From the NCBI GenBank assembly GCA_025055075.1, contig JANWYV010000045.1, positions 114,414-178,413 on the forward strand: DNA of 64,000 nucleotides, in the 5' to 3' direction. The notes below the pieces were generated by a model. That model ran no database searches and had not been told where the DNA came from. It worked only from the letters and a program-made list of their open reading frames with translations. Positions 1 to 8,227 of this stretch are shown piece by piece. How positions within the stretch are numbered: the first letter of the stretch is position 1; every line of letters begins with the position of its first letter. Source of the DNA: Blastocatellia bacterium (GTDB lineage: Bacteria > Acidobacteriota > Blastocatellia > HR10). The translations under genes and the position numbers were made by a program.

Positions 1-75
1 TATATTAGCATTCTCCTCCGGAAACGAGGATGTGTCTCGTCTTCCGAATCGCGCGCATGGGAGAGAGCCAATGGG

Positions 76-516
76 GTGAAGAAGCGGAAAGAGAAAGGCT
101 ACACGATCAGCGCGGTGTCTGAGGCCTATGGAATTCACCCGCAGACGCTGCGGCTTTACGAAAGGCACGGGCTCTTGAAACCTTCCCGCTCGAAGGGGAA
201 CACGCGCTACTATTCCGAGAAAGACCTTGAGCGATTGGAATTCATCCTGACGCTCACGCGCGAGTTGGGGGTGAATCTGGCCGGAGTGGAGATCATCCTC
301 AACATGCGGGACAAAATGGATGCCATGCAGCGAGAGATGCAACGATTCTTGGAATACCTGCGGATGGAGCTGGGCGAGCGCTTGGTCTCGCAGGTGACGG
401 AGAAGTTCGCGCTGGTGCCGCTCAATTACAGCGCATGGCTGCGCGCGCGCGCTTCGGCTTCGGAGTCGGAAGACGAAGGCGACGTCTCGTTCACATACAT
501 CGAACACGATCGCTGA
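76..516 (+). CDS. hspR: MerR-family transcriptional regulator, HspR-like
   Basis: This is a 146-residue protein with a GTG start. Residues 9-80 form a MerR-type winged helix: a TISAVSEAYGIHPQTLRLYE helix-turn-helix, then the wing segment with GNTRYYSEKDLERL, then the ELGVNLAGVEIIL helix. The GVNLAGVE signature is characteristic of HspR, the repressor of dnaK operons that binds HAIR elements. HspR is commonly the last gene of a dnaK-grpE-dnaJ operon; those genes would lie left of the window, so this cannot be checked. The C-terminal 40 residues are acidic and low-complexity. infA begins 19 bp downstream on the same strand, so the two may be cotranscribed. No HAIR element is visible in the 75 bases upstream. 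The MerR fold is certain; the HspR assignment is likely. Confidence 0.8.
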   Translation: MKKRKEKGYTISAVSEAYGIHPQTLRLYERHGLLKPSRSKGNTRYYSEKDLERLEFILTLTRELGVNLAGVEIILNMRDKMDAMQREMQRFLEYLRMELGERLVSQVTEKFALVPLNYSAWLRARASASESEDEGDVSFTYIEHDR

Positions 517-535
517 ACGAAGGAGGTGAACGCCT

Positions 536-760
536 ATTAGCAAAGAGGACATGATTCCGGTGGATGGAACGGTCGTTGAGGCGCTGCCCAATGCGACCTT
601 CCGCGTGAAGCTCGATGGCGATGGCCATGAAGTGCTGGCGCACCTCTCTGGGAAGATGCGAAAGAACTACATTCGCGTCCTGCCCGGGGATCGCGTGCGC
701 GTGGAGCTCTCCCCATATGATCTGACACGAGGACGGATCACCTATCGTTACAGCAAGTGA
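536..760 (+). CDS. infA: Translation initiation factor IF-1, probable AUU start codon
   Basis: This is the S1/OB-fold factor IF-1, which binds the 30S A site during initiation. The body reads [16 protein letters not shown], then [19 protein letters not shown], then [17 protein letters not shown], matching IF-1 throughout. The first ATG (551) would drop the conserved N-terminal (M)xKED segment and would lie 24 bases from the Shine-Dalgarno AAGGAGGTGA (520-529). The codon ATT at 536 lies 6 bases after that ribosome-binding site and restores [10 protein letters not shown], which aligns with the usual AKEDNIEMQG. An in-frame TGA at 527-529 excludes any earlier start. I therefore choose ATT, giving 74 residues. 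AUU initiation is otherwise best known from infC, where it is used for autoregulation. Confidence 0.93.
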   Translation: MSKEDMIPVDGTVVEALPNATFRVKLDGDGHEVLAHLSGKMRKNYIRVLPGDRVRVELSPYDLTRGRITYRYSK

Positions 761-923
761 CGAGCGCGCTCACGCTCGGGCTCTGCTGTGTCCCATCCAC
801 TGAAGCCGAACCGAGGGCCTTCTGGGCGAAACCGGGATTGTACCTTCGTCCGAGGCTCGAAATTGAGTGATCTGTCGTCCCCGCACTCCCTCGAAGCCAT
901 TGGTCCGTGTTGCCAAACTCAAC

Positions 924-951
924 TTGACAGAGGCGATCCCCATGTGATAAG
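924..951 (+). promoter_or_regulatory. Probable sigma-70 promoter of the TetR gene
   Basis: A perfect -35 TTGACA (924-929) is followed after 16 bp by GATAAG (946-951, four of six matches to TATAAT). The -10 is preceded by an extended -10 TGT (943-945). Transcription would begin near 958, leaving a leader of about 40 bases with the ribosome-binding site GGGAGGAG (981-988) ahead of the GTG start at 997. The rest of the 761-996 interval shows only a weak 6-bp stem (CGAGCG/CGCTCG, about 761-778) just after infA, without a T tract. Confidence 0.55.
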
Positions 952-996
952 AATTCTTCCTCTTCGCGGAGATCTTCATAGGGAGGAGTAGGCGGG

Positions 997-1611
997 GTGG
1001 TCGTTCACAAAGAGCTGAAGGAGGCACGGCGGAATCAGATCCTTTTCTTCGCCAAACAAGTCTTCTCGCAGAAAGGGTATCACAACGCGAGCGTCTCGGA
1101 CATCATCGAGAGTGCAGGCATCGCGCGGGGGACGTTTTATCTCTATTTCACGAGCAAACGCGACATTTTTGACAGCCTCTTGGATGAGGTCCTCAAGGAG
1201 TTGCGCCAGCGGATTCGGCCTATTGATCTCAGTCCGGGTGCGCCCGATCCGCTCGCGCAAGTCAAGGCGAACATCGGTCGGGTCCTGGAGTTTCTCGTCC
1301 ACGATCCCGAGTTGACGAAGATTCTCCTCCATCACGCAGCGGGCTTGGATGAACGTTCCTCTGCGATGCTGCAAGCCTTCTACGAGCGTGTCCTTTCGCT
1401 CATCGAGCGGTCGTTGGAGCATGGGATCCGCATGGGTCTTGTGCGTCCTTGTCAGACGCGCATCGTTGCGTCCTGCATCTTGGGGACGATGAAGGAGGTG
1501 GCCGATCAACTGACGACTCATCGCGAGGATCTTCCGCCGCTTGAGGCCGTCGTTGAGGAACTCTTCAACTTCGGGCTGCGCGGCGTTTTCGCCCGTTCGG
1601 CCACGTTGTGA
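997..1611 (+). CDS. TetR/AcrR-family transcriptional regulator
   Basis: This is a 204-residue protein with a GTG start 8 bases after GGGAGGAG. Residues about 10-60 are a canonical TetR N-terminus: ILFFAKQVFSQKGYHNASVS, then IIESAGIARGTFYLYFTSKR. The remaining helices form the ligand-binding and dimerisation domain, whose specificity cannot be read from sequence. A perfect 24-bp palindrome lies 16 bp after the stop codon, between this gene and the activase operon, so this protein most likely represses that operon. By analogy with TetR regulators near CoA-ester metabolism, the inducer could be an acyl-CoA, but nothing in the sequence shows that. Confidence 0.92.
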   Translation: MVVHKELKEARRNQILFFAKQVFSQKGYHNASVSDIIESAGIARGTFYLYFTSKRDIFDSLLDEVLKELRQRIRPIDLSPGAPDPLAQVKANIGRVLEFLVHDPELTKILLHHAAGLDERSSAMLQAFYERVLSLIERSLEHGIRMGLVRPCQTRIVASCILGTMKEVADQLTTHREDLPPLEAVVEELFNFGLRGVFARSATL

Positions 1612-1635
1612 ATTTTTTTACCTCCTCACTAGACT
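1606..1635 (+). promoter_or_regulatory. Candidate promoter of the activase operon, overlapped by the operator
   Basis: TTGTGA (1606-1611, four of six -35 matches) overlaps the tetR stop codon. An 18-bp T-rich spacer follows, then TAGACT (1630-1635, four of six -10 matches). The -10 and the predicted start near 1642 fall inside the palindrome at 1628-1651, the arrangement expected for direct repression. Both hexamers are weak, so the call rests mainly on geometry. Confidence 0.4.
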
Positions 1636-1651
1636 GACATGTCAGTCTAGT
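1628..1651. promoter_or_regulatory. Perfect 24-bp palindrome, probable TetR operator
   Basis: The half-site ACTAGACTGACA is followed directly by its exact reverse complement TGTCAGTCTAGT, so all 12 base pairs match with no spacer. Length and symmetry suit a TetR-family dimer, or a pair of dimers, binding across the promoter of the downstream operon. It ends 30 bp before the ATG at 1681. A hairpin terminator is less likely because no T tract follows it on the plus strand. Confidence 0.75.
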
Positions 1652-1680
1652 GGGTGTCGCAACAAATGGGAGGTATGCCT

Positions 1681-3198
1681 ATGGAGACGATCCAGAGGAT
1701 CAACCATTATACGGCCTATCGGCCTCGCCCCTTCACGCGAGAGGAACGGGCGACAGTGACAATTCTCTTCGGGGGATTGACCTGGAAGCATGAGCGACTG
1801 ATTCAGGGCGTGATGCATAACCTGGGCTATCGGGCCCAACCGCTTCCGAATATCACGCGGGCGGATTTGGATGCGGGGAAGGAATTGATTGATGTCGGGG
1901 CGTGTTGTCCGACGATCTTCACCACGGGGAATTTGGTGAATTTCCTCAAGTCGGAGGTGGCCGCGCTGGGTCGCGATGAGGTCGTCAAGCGCTATGTCTT
2001 TCTGACGGCCGGAGCATGCGGCCCCTGCCGGTTCGGGCAGTACCATGAATCGTACACGATGGCGCTCGATGGGCTGGGACTTCGAGATTTCCGCCTCTTC
2101 CTCCTCGCCCAGAATCAGCTCGACCAAGGGGCGACGCACGGTGGGGGATTGGAGATCAATCTCCCGCTGAGCTTAGGGCTCATCTGGGCGATCCTCTGTG
2201 CTGATGTGCTGACCGATCTCGAGTACATGACGCGTCCCTATGAGGTTGTCCCCGGAGAGACAGATCGCGTCATGCGCGAAAGCATCGAGTACCTGTACGA
2301 TGTCTTCCGACGTCGGCCTCAAGAGAAACTGCAGGGAGGAAAGTTGAAGGTCTTCGCGTGGCATGTCCTGACCGACTACTTCACCGATGCTCTGCGCGAA
2401 GTGCGGAAGCGGTGGGACACCATTCGCGTAGATCGGCTGCAGGTCAAGCCGAAGGTGAAGATCACGGGCGAATTCTGGCTCCAGACGCACGAGGGTGACG
2501 GCAACTACAACATCAAGCGATGGCTCGAACAAGAAGGGGCGGAAGTCATTCCGCCGCCGATCGCCGTTTGGCTCGACTATCTGCTGCATTCGCCGATCAC
2601 TTCCGAAGAGTGGAAGGGCGCTGAGCGCAATCGCAAGAAGATCGCGCTCATTCGCGCCTTGGAGCACATCTATCACTTCGTCTACAATCGCTTCCGCAGG
2701 GCGCTTGGGAATCTCCCCTACGAACTGCCCGATCAAGAGGAGCTCAAGCAACTGGCCAAACCCTACTACCACTACGAACTGCGCGGAGGCGAGGGGCACA
2801 TGCTCGTGGGGAAAGCCCTCTATGCTTATCGGCATAAGAAGGCGCATATGATTTGCGAGCTGTCGCCTTACTCCTGCATGCCGAACACGATGTCCATTGG
2901 GGCGATGGCCAACGTGCTCGGCCGCTATCCCGATCTGCTCTATGCACCGATCGAAATCAAGGGGGACGCCGAGGTGCACGCTCTCTCTCGGTGCCAGATG
3001 ATCCTGACCGAGGCCAAGCGGCGCGCTCAAGCGGAATTCGAGGACGCGCTCGCCAAGACCGGACTCACCGTGGAGGCGATCCGCCGCTATGAGGAGCGGT
3101 ACCCGGAGGTGCAACGAAGCACCTATCGCATCCCGCACTACGGCTATGCGGGGACGGCGGCCAATTACGTCATGCATCTGGCGCGGAAGATGCGATGA
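1681..3198 (+). CDS. 2-hydroxyacyl-CoA dehydratase activase-related protein (COG3581-like)
   Basis: This is a 505-residue protein. The ATG at 1681 is chosen because it lies 6 bases after GGGAGGT (1668-1674); an upstream in-frame GTG at 1654 has no ribosome-binding site. The sequence resembles the COG3581 part of the large BadF/HgdC-type activase proteins. In many anaerobes that part is fused to two ASKHA ATPase domains and a DUF2229 domain. Conserved cysteines appear as GACCPT (residues about 75-76), AGACGPC (113, 116) and CELSPYSCMP (near 395), and could hold an iron-sulfur cluster. It heads a three-gene operon in which the other two genes supply the remaining parts. The reaction is not established; ATP-driven low-potential electron transfer is the inferred role. 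Confidence 0.8.
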   Translation: METIQRINHYTAYRPRPFTREERATVTILFGGLTWKHERLIQGVMHNLGYRAQPLPNITRADLDAGKELIDVGACCPTIFTTGNLVNFLKSEVAALGRDEVVKRYVFLTAGACGPCRFGQYHESYTMALDGLGLRDFRLFLLAQNQLDQGATHGGGLEINLPLSLGLIWAILCADVLTDLEYMTRPYEVVPGETDRVMRESIEYLYDVFRRRPQEKLQGGKLKVFAWHVLTDYFTDALREVRKRWDTIRVDRLQVKPKVKITGEFWLQTHEGDGNYNIKRWLEQEGAEVIPPPIAVWLDYLLHSPITSEEWKGAERNRKKIALIRALEHIYHFVYNRFRRALGNLPYELPDQEELKQLAKPYYHYELRGGEGHMLVGKALYAYRHKKAHMICELSPYSCMPNTMSIGAMANVLGRYPDLLYAPIEIKGDAEVHALSRCQMILTEAKRRAQAEFEDALAKTGLTVEAIRRYEERYPEVQRSTYRIPHYGYAGTAANYVMHLARKMR

Positions 3199-3246
3199 GC
3201 GCCAGCAGACTTCGCGACGAGAAGTCGTCGGCAAGGAGGAGGGGTG

Positions 3247-5424
3247 ATGATCTGCGGCATTGATGTCGGCAGCACGACGTGCAAATACGTTCTGGCATCG
3301 CCTGACGGAGAGATCCTGGCGCAAGCGTATGAACGGCACAACACGCGGCAGGCGGAGAAGGTCTTGGAATTCCTCACCCGTCTGGAGCGCGAGCACGGAC
3401 TGACGCCGGGGCGAGATCGCGTCTTCTTCACCGGCTCCGGAGCCGGTTTGATCGCTTCGCTCGTGGGTGCTCGAGTCGTGCAGGAAGTCGTCGCCGTGGC
3501 GGCCGCCGTCGAGCGTTTGCATCCGGCCGTACGGTTCGTCAGCGAGATCGGCGGGGAGGACATGAAGACGATCTTCTTCACGGGCGATGGCTCCTCCAAA
3601 GGGAAGCAAGTCCTCATGCAGAGCGCGTGCTCGGGGGGGACCGGCACCTTCATCGAGAAGACGGCGCGCAAGCTGCAGATCCCGCTCGAGCAACTGTCGG
3701 AGATGCGCTACGAGGGGTATCCGCTGCACAAGATCAGCAGCAAATGCGGCATCTTTGCCGAAGCCGATGCCAACACGCTGCTCAAAGCGGGCGTTCCCGT
3801 CGAAGAGATCATCGCCTCTCTCTTCGAGGCCGTCGTCTATCAGAATCTCGCGACGCTCACGCGCGGCAATACCCCGATGCCGGAGGTCCTTCTCCTGGGC
3901 GGACCGAATCTCTTCTTCAAAGGTTTGCAGGAAGCCTGGCGCCACCATTTGCTCAAGATCTGGAAGGAGCGTAAGGTCCCGCTGCCGGAAGATCGGGACC
4001 CAGCCTCCCTCATCTCCGTCCCCAAGGAAGCGCTCTATTACGCAGCTCTCGGATGCATCGAGATCGCACGACGCGAACCCGAACACGTCGGCGTGTACCA
4101 GGGCATGGATAAGCTCCGGTGGTGGATCGAGGAGGGACAGTACGAGGAGAAAAGGCGCGAGGGGCGAAAAGGCCTGTGGACGACGCCAGACGAGCTGCAG
4201 CAGTTTCGGATCACTTATGGGAACAATGGGCGCTCCGACCCTCGGCTCTCCATTCGGAGAGAGCGCCCGACTCCTGATCTCTCGCGCGTGGTTCTCGGCT
4301 GCGATTTCGGTTCGACGACGGCCAAAGCTGTCTGCCTCTCGCCCGAGAAGGAACTGGTCTTCTCCTGTTACGCCCTCAGCCGCGGCAACCCCATCGAAGA
4401 TGCCAAGGCGCTCTTTCGTCAGATTCGAGCGGCCATCGGAGACGGAGAGATCCTGGCCGTGGGTATCACCGGTTACGGGAAGGATCTGCTCAAAGGGATC
4501 ATTGGGGCCGATTGCGCGGTGGTGGAGACGATCGCGCATGCGACGGCCGGACTCTATTTCTTCCCTGATGCCGATTGCATCTGCGACGTGGGCGGGGTGG
4601 ACGTCAAGATCATGATCCTGAAGAACGGGACGGTCTCGGACTTCCGACTCAACTCGCAATGCTCCTCGGGAAATGGCGCGTTCCTTCAAGGTGTGGCCGA
4701 GCGGTTCGGCATCCCTCTGGAGCAGATCGCCGACTATGCCTTTCGTGCGCAAGCCATGCCGCAATTGACGATGGGCTGCGGCGTCTTCCTGCAGAGCGAC
4801 ATCGTCAACCAACAGCGCAAGGGCTGGCAAGCGGAGGAGATCCTCGCCGGGCTCTGCGCCATTCTCCCGTTGAACGTATGGATCTACGCCGGCGGATTGA
4901 ATAATCTCGCGCAGGTCGGACGAAAATTCATCCTCCAAGGAGGGACGCACAAAAACCTGGCCGTCGTCAAAGCACAGGTGGACTTCATCAAGTCGAAGGT
5001 CCCGGATGCTGAGATCGTCGTCCATCCGTACTCCGGTGAAGCGGGAGCCATCGGCGCAGCGCTCATCGCGCACGAATGGTGGGAGCGCGGCGGGCGCACT
5101 CATTTCCGTGGCTTCGACGTCATCGAGCGTCTCACCTACAAGACGACGACCTCACCGGATACGGTTTGCAAATGGTGCCCCGTCAACTGCCAGCGCAGCT
5201 TCATTGACGTCGAACTACCGGGTGGCAAGGGGCGTCCTTGGAGCAAGGTCCCCCTTCCCGAAGGATGGGAGCGCGTGATCGTGAATAATTCCTGCCCGAA
5301 GGGACTCGTGGAAGACGTCAATGAGATGAAGGCCATCAAAGCGGAATTGGAGAAGACGAAAAATGCGTATCCCAACATTGCGGATTTTGTTCGGAAAGAA
5401 GGCTTCCGTCGCGTCGCCGCCTAA
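3247..5424 (+). CDS. Tandem BadF/BadG/BcrA/BcrD-type ATPase (dehydratase activase), two ASKHA domains
   Basis: This is a 725-residue protein. ATG 3247 sits 7 bases from AGGAGG (3234-3239); a GTG three bases upstream is also possible. Two activase modules are visible. The first (about 1-290) starts ICGIDVGSTTCKYVLAS, with cluster cysteines in ACSGGTGTF (about 128) and KCGIFAEADAN (about 167). The second (about 345-625) starts VLGCDFGSTTAKAVCLS, with QCSSGNGAF (about 471) and MGCGVFLQSDIVN (about 510). In known activases such cysteines bridge a [4Fe-4S] cluster across a homodimer, so this chain carries both halves in one polypeptide. The C-terminus adds CKWCPVNC (about 641-648) and a later Cys, another potential metal site. 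It would hydrolyse ATP to drive electrons to its partner proteins. Confidence 0.9.
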   Translation: MICGIDVGSTTCKYVLASPDGEILAQAYERHNTRQAEKVLEFLTRLEREHGLTPGRDRVFFTGSGAGLIASLVGARVVQEVVAVAAAVERLHPAVRFVSEIGGEDMKTIFFTGDGSSKGKQVLMQSACSGGTGTFIEKTARKLQIPLEQLSEMRYEGYPLHKISSKCGIFAEADANTLLKAGVPVEEIIASLFEAVVYQNLATLTRGNTPMPEVLLLGGPNLFFKGLQEAWRHHLLKIWKERKVPLPEDRDPASLISVPKEALYYAALGCIEIARREPEHVGVYQGMDKLRWWIEEGQYEEKRREGRKGLWTTPDELQQFRITYGNNGRSDPRLSIRRERPTPDLSRVVLGCDFGSTTAKAVCLSPEKELVFSCYALSRGNPIEDAKALFRQIRAAIGDGEILAVGITGYGKDLLKGIIGADCAVVETIAHATAGLYFFPDADCICDVGGVDVKIMILKNGTVSDFRLNSQCSSGNGAFLQGVAERFGIPLEQIADYAFRAQAMPQLTMGCGVFLQSDIVNQQRKGWQAEEILAGLCAILPLNVWIYAGGLNNLAQVGRKFILQGGTHKNLAVVKAQVDFIKSKVPDAEIVVHPYSGEAGAIGAALIAHEWWERGGRTHFRGFDVIERLTYKTTTSPDTVCKWCPVNCQRSFIDVELPGGKGRPWSKVPLPEGWERVIVNNSCPKGLVEDVNEMKAIKAELEKTKNAYPNIADFVRKEGFRRVAA

Positions 5425-5437
5425 GGATCGCTCGCAG

Positions 5438-6583
5438 GTGCGCGTGGGGATCCCGAAGGTCCTCAATATTTGGAGCACCCATCAATTCTGGGTGGGATTT
5501 CTGACGGCCCTGGGGATTTCGCCCGAGAACATCGTCTTCAGCTCCGACACCTCTGAGGATCAATATCGCGAGTACGGCAAGGGGCGAGGCACAGTGGATT
5601 GCTGCTACCCGGTCAAGTGCATGAGCGGACACTATGGGGAATTGATCTTCGGCCAGAAGAAGAAGATCGACATCTTGCTGAGCCCGATGATCTATTCCCT
5701 GCCGTCTTTTCTGCGCGGTCACGTGCTCGACACGCTCACCTGCACGCGAGTGATGGCAGGGCCAGAGAACATCAAGGCGGGATTTCTCAAAGAGCGTGAC
5801 GTCTTCGCCGAGAATGGGATTCGATACGTCTCGCCGTTCGTCTCGCTCGGCGAGCCGGAGAAGGTCCCCAAGCAACTTCACCTCGCCCTCAAGGATGTCC
5901 TCGACCTGAGTGAAGAGGAGACAGTGCGAGCTGTCGAAGCCGGGTATCGCGCCCTGGAGACGTTCAACCAAAGGATGCGGCAGAAGAGCCGGGAGATTCT
6001 CACCTGGTGCGCGCGTCACGACCGTCCGTGCATTCTGGTATTGGCGCGCCCGTATCACATGGATCCGGGCATTGGGCATGAGATCGAAGCCGAGCTACAA
6101 GCCCACGGATTTCCCATCCTGTGGATGCAGTACTTCCCGATCGACGAGGATCTCATGCACTGGCTCTTCGGCGAGGAGATTCGCGCCGGACGGATCAAAA
6201 GTCCCTTCGACATCTCGGATGTCTGGCCCTCGTCCTACAGTAGCAACACGAATGAGATCCTATGGGGAGCGAAGGTCGCCGCTCGCTGTCCATGGATCAC
6301 GTGCGTCATCCGCTTCTCCAGCTACGAATGTGGAATGGATCAACCGACCTACACGCCGACCCAAAAGATCGTGGAGGCGTCGGGCACGCTCTATTTCAAA
6401 TTCGGCGATCTGGATGCCACTAAGCCGGCCGGCAGCATCAAGATTCGCGTCGAGACGATCGTGCACTACGTCGAGAAATACTCGCGCGACATCATCCGGC
6501 GTAAGCTCGCTGCGCTGCCGCCGCGATGTCCACTGCTGGAGGACGCGGCCTCAACCTCTGAGAGCGCTCCATTGGCGGCTTGA
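5438..6583 (+). CDS. Acyl-CoA dehydratase activase-related DUF2229 protein (COG3580-like)
   Basis: This 381-residue protein matches the DUF2229 part of large activases. The opening VRVGIPKVLNIW corresponds to the usual family N-terminus (KVGIPRAL). I therefore chose GTG 5438, 14 bp after the previous stop and 10 bases from AAGGA. ATG 5363, overlapping the upstream gene by 62 bp, is an alternative. Cysteines occur in VDCCYPVKCMSGH (about residues 55-61), in LTCTRVMAG (about 92), and near the C-terminus in CVIRFSSYECGMDQ. Together with the two upstream genes it reconstitutes, as separate subunits and in a different order, the composition of the fused activase proteins. A cluster-bearing electron-transfer subunit is the best guess. 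Confidence 0.82.
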   Translation: MRVGIPKVLNIWSTHQFWVGFLTALGISPENIVFSSDTSEDQYREYGKGRGTVDCCYPVKCMSGHYGELIFGQKKKIDILLSPMIYSLPSFLRGHVLDTLTCTRVMAGPENIKAGFLKERDVFAENGIRYVSPFVSLGEPEKVPKQLHLALKDVLDLSEEETVRAVEAGYRALETFNQRMRQKSREILTWCARHDRPCILVLARPYHMDPGIGHEIEAELQAHGFPILWMQYFPIDEDLMHWLFGEEIRAGRIKSPFDISDVWPSSYSSNTNEILWGAKVAARCPWITCVIRFSSYECGMDQPTYTPTQKIVEASGTLYFKFGDLDATKPAGSIKIRVETIVHYVEKYSRDIIRRKLAALPPRCPLLEDAASTSESAPLAA

Positions 6584-6592
6584 CCGATCCGC

Positions 6593-8044
6593 TCACGATC
6601 GCACGCGCACGCGGTAGACGAGTCGGGCTTCGGCACCGCGCGCGACCGGAACCGCGAACCGAATCGCGAAGGCTCCCGCTCGCTCCCAAGGGAAGGTCGA
6701 ATGGAGGATCTCCCAATCGCCCCCGACGGGTTCGATGACCGTGAGCGTGACGTCCTCATTTTTGCGATTGCGCACGAGGAGCTCGTATTCGGACTCATAA
6801 GCGTCGCGACCGATTCGTTGAAAGGCTGTTTGCCGACGCTCGACGATGAGATCGAATGCGCGTCCGACAGTGATCCGCGCCCATTCCTCGCGCGGAGTGT
6901 GGGGCAGACGATCTTCGCCGAGCAATTGCGGACCCGCCTGCGGATCTCTCTTGTAGATGCGGACCGTCCCGGCCGGAAGCGGAAGGCCGAGACCGTGCTC
7001 CTTCGCATTCCGGAAGCTGAGCATCACGCGCACGGGTTCGCGTATGGGTTGCCCCGGTTCGACCGGCTGGCGGTAATAGTATCCCTGCCCGGTCACCACG
7101 TACTCTTTCCTCAGGCCCACATCGCGCGCTGCCACCAGCGCCAGTTGTTTCGTCTCGTTGTGTTCGAGGGTCACCGGACGATCGAAAGCGTAGACGTGAT
7201 ATTCGAAGACCTCTTGTCGCTGCACGTCCGGAACCTGAGCCTGCGCCTCGCGGGCGAGCGCATAGAGCTCGATCTCGCGGGGACGCGAGGGACCAACGCG
7301 CTGAATCTCACCAGCCATCAGCCGCAATTCGGCTTGGTGAAAGGCGACCCCGCTGCGATTGGTGACCGTCGCCCACGCGTTCAAGTCGGCCGAACGTTCG
7401 GCGCCATCCACCGTCAGGACGTAATGCGCTTCCCAACTGAGACCGCTGGCCAGATAGGACAGCTCCAGCTCGCGCTCGCTTCCCGCTTCATTTCTCACCG
7501 TCCAGAGAAGCGCCGGTTGAACGGTCAGCCCTTCCGGGAGGGAGGGGAATCGGATCTCGGCGATCGCTGGTTGGATGACGATCTCATCGCCGATTTTCCA
7601 CACGGCCTGACCGTCACGATAAGCGAGGAGCACAGCCTTGACCGGAATCAACTGCTCCGCGCCATTCACCATGAGGCGACGAACGAGCGTCAACTCTCTC
7701 CCCACGGAGCGCTCGAGCAATCGGTCGGGCTTGAGGACATCGTAGGCATAGGTTTGTTCCAACACGGCGAAGGCCGCGCCGCCATCGCGCGTCGTCACGG
7801 AGACGGTCGCCGGATCGAGCGTGCTCGCGACATCTTGAACGCGAATGCGCGCGATCCCGCGCGGCAAGCGCACGCGACGAATTTCACGGACGAGGCCCAA
7901 GTCATTCGCATAAATGGTGAGCGTGACGCGCTGCCGATCGCTCCGCGTCGTCGCCACGTCTTGAGCGATGACGAGCGGCGAGGAGATTCGCCCAATCCCC
8001 ACGCAGAGCGCGCCGACGCCAAGGAGGCGAAGCCAATCGTTCAT
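6593..8044 (-). CDS. Secreted DUF4139-type protein
   Basis: The start is set at 8044, 483 residues, because GGAGGGG lies just upstream and the protein then begins with a signal peptide (MNDWLRLLGVGALCVGIG, then a small-residue cleavage region ending SPLVIAQ). The opening VTLTIYANDLGLVREIR and the repeated beta-rich segments (LSYLASGLSWEAHYVLTVDG, then VMLSFRNAKEHGLGLPLPAG) resemble DUF4139 proteins, which occur in the periplasm or on the surface of many bacteria without a defined activity. It ends 10 bp from the convergent activase operon. No catalytic motif can be named. A cell-envelope or adhesion role is a guess. Confidence 0.72.
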   Translation of the reverse strand: MNDWLRLLGVGALCVGIGRISSPLVIAQDVATTRSDRQRVTLTIYANDLGLVREIRRVRLPRGIARIRVQDVASTLDPATVSVTTRDGGAAFAVLEQTYAYDVLKPDRLLERSVGRELTLVRRLMVNGAEQLIPVKAVLLAYRDGQAVWKIGDEIVIQPAIAEIRFPSLPEGLTVQPALLWTVRNEAGSERELELSYLASGLSWEAHYVLTVDGAERSADLNAWATVTNRSGVAFHQAELRLMAGEIQRVGPSRPREIELYALAREAQAQVPDVQRQEVFEYHVYAFDRPVTLEHNETKQLALVAARDVGLRKEYVVTGQGYYYRQPVEPGQPIREPVRVMLSFRNAKEHGLGLPLPAGTVRIYKRDPQAGPQLLGEDRLPHTPREEWARITVGRAFDLIVERRQTAFQRIGRDAYESEYELLVRNRKNEDVTLTVIEPVGGDWEILHSTFPWERAGAFAIRFAVPVARGAEARLVYRVRVRS

Positions 8045-8227
8045 TGTCCCCTCCACCGTTGAGATCTCTCGCCCATACGGATGCCCCGAACCCAACACCC
8101 GTTGTCCTGCTCAAGGGTATCCCACGGCAGCGCTCATTCACAACGGCAGCCCAAGGTCGGACCGGACGAGCGAGGTCCTGACGCGCGAATCGCAGGACGT
8201 CGCCCTCTAGTCGCTCGGTTGGGATCG

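Noticed and set aside
2600..2900. Possible frameshift suggested by plus-strand overlapping frames inside the COG3581-like gene
   Set aside because: The main frame is intact from 1681 to 3198 with conserved motifs to the end.
2173..5103. 976-codon open frame on the minus strand, antisense to the activase genes
   Set aside because: The plus-strand frames match known families and the antisense product does not. Long antisense frames are common in GC-rich genes.
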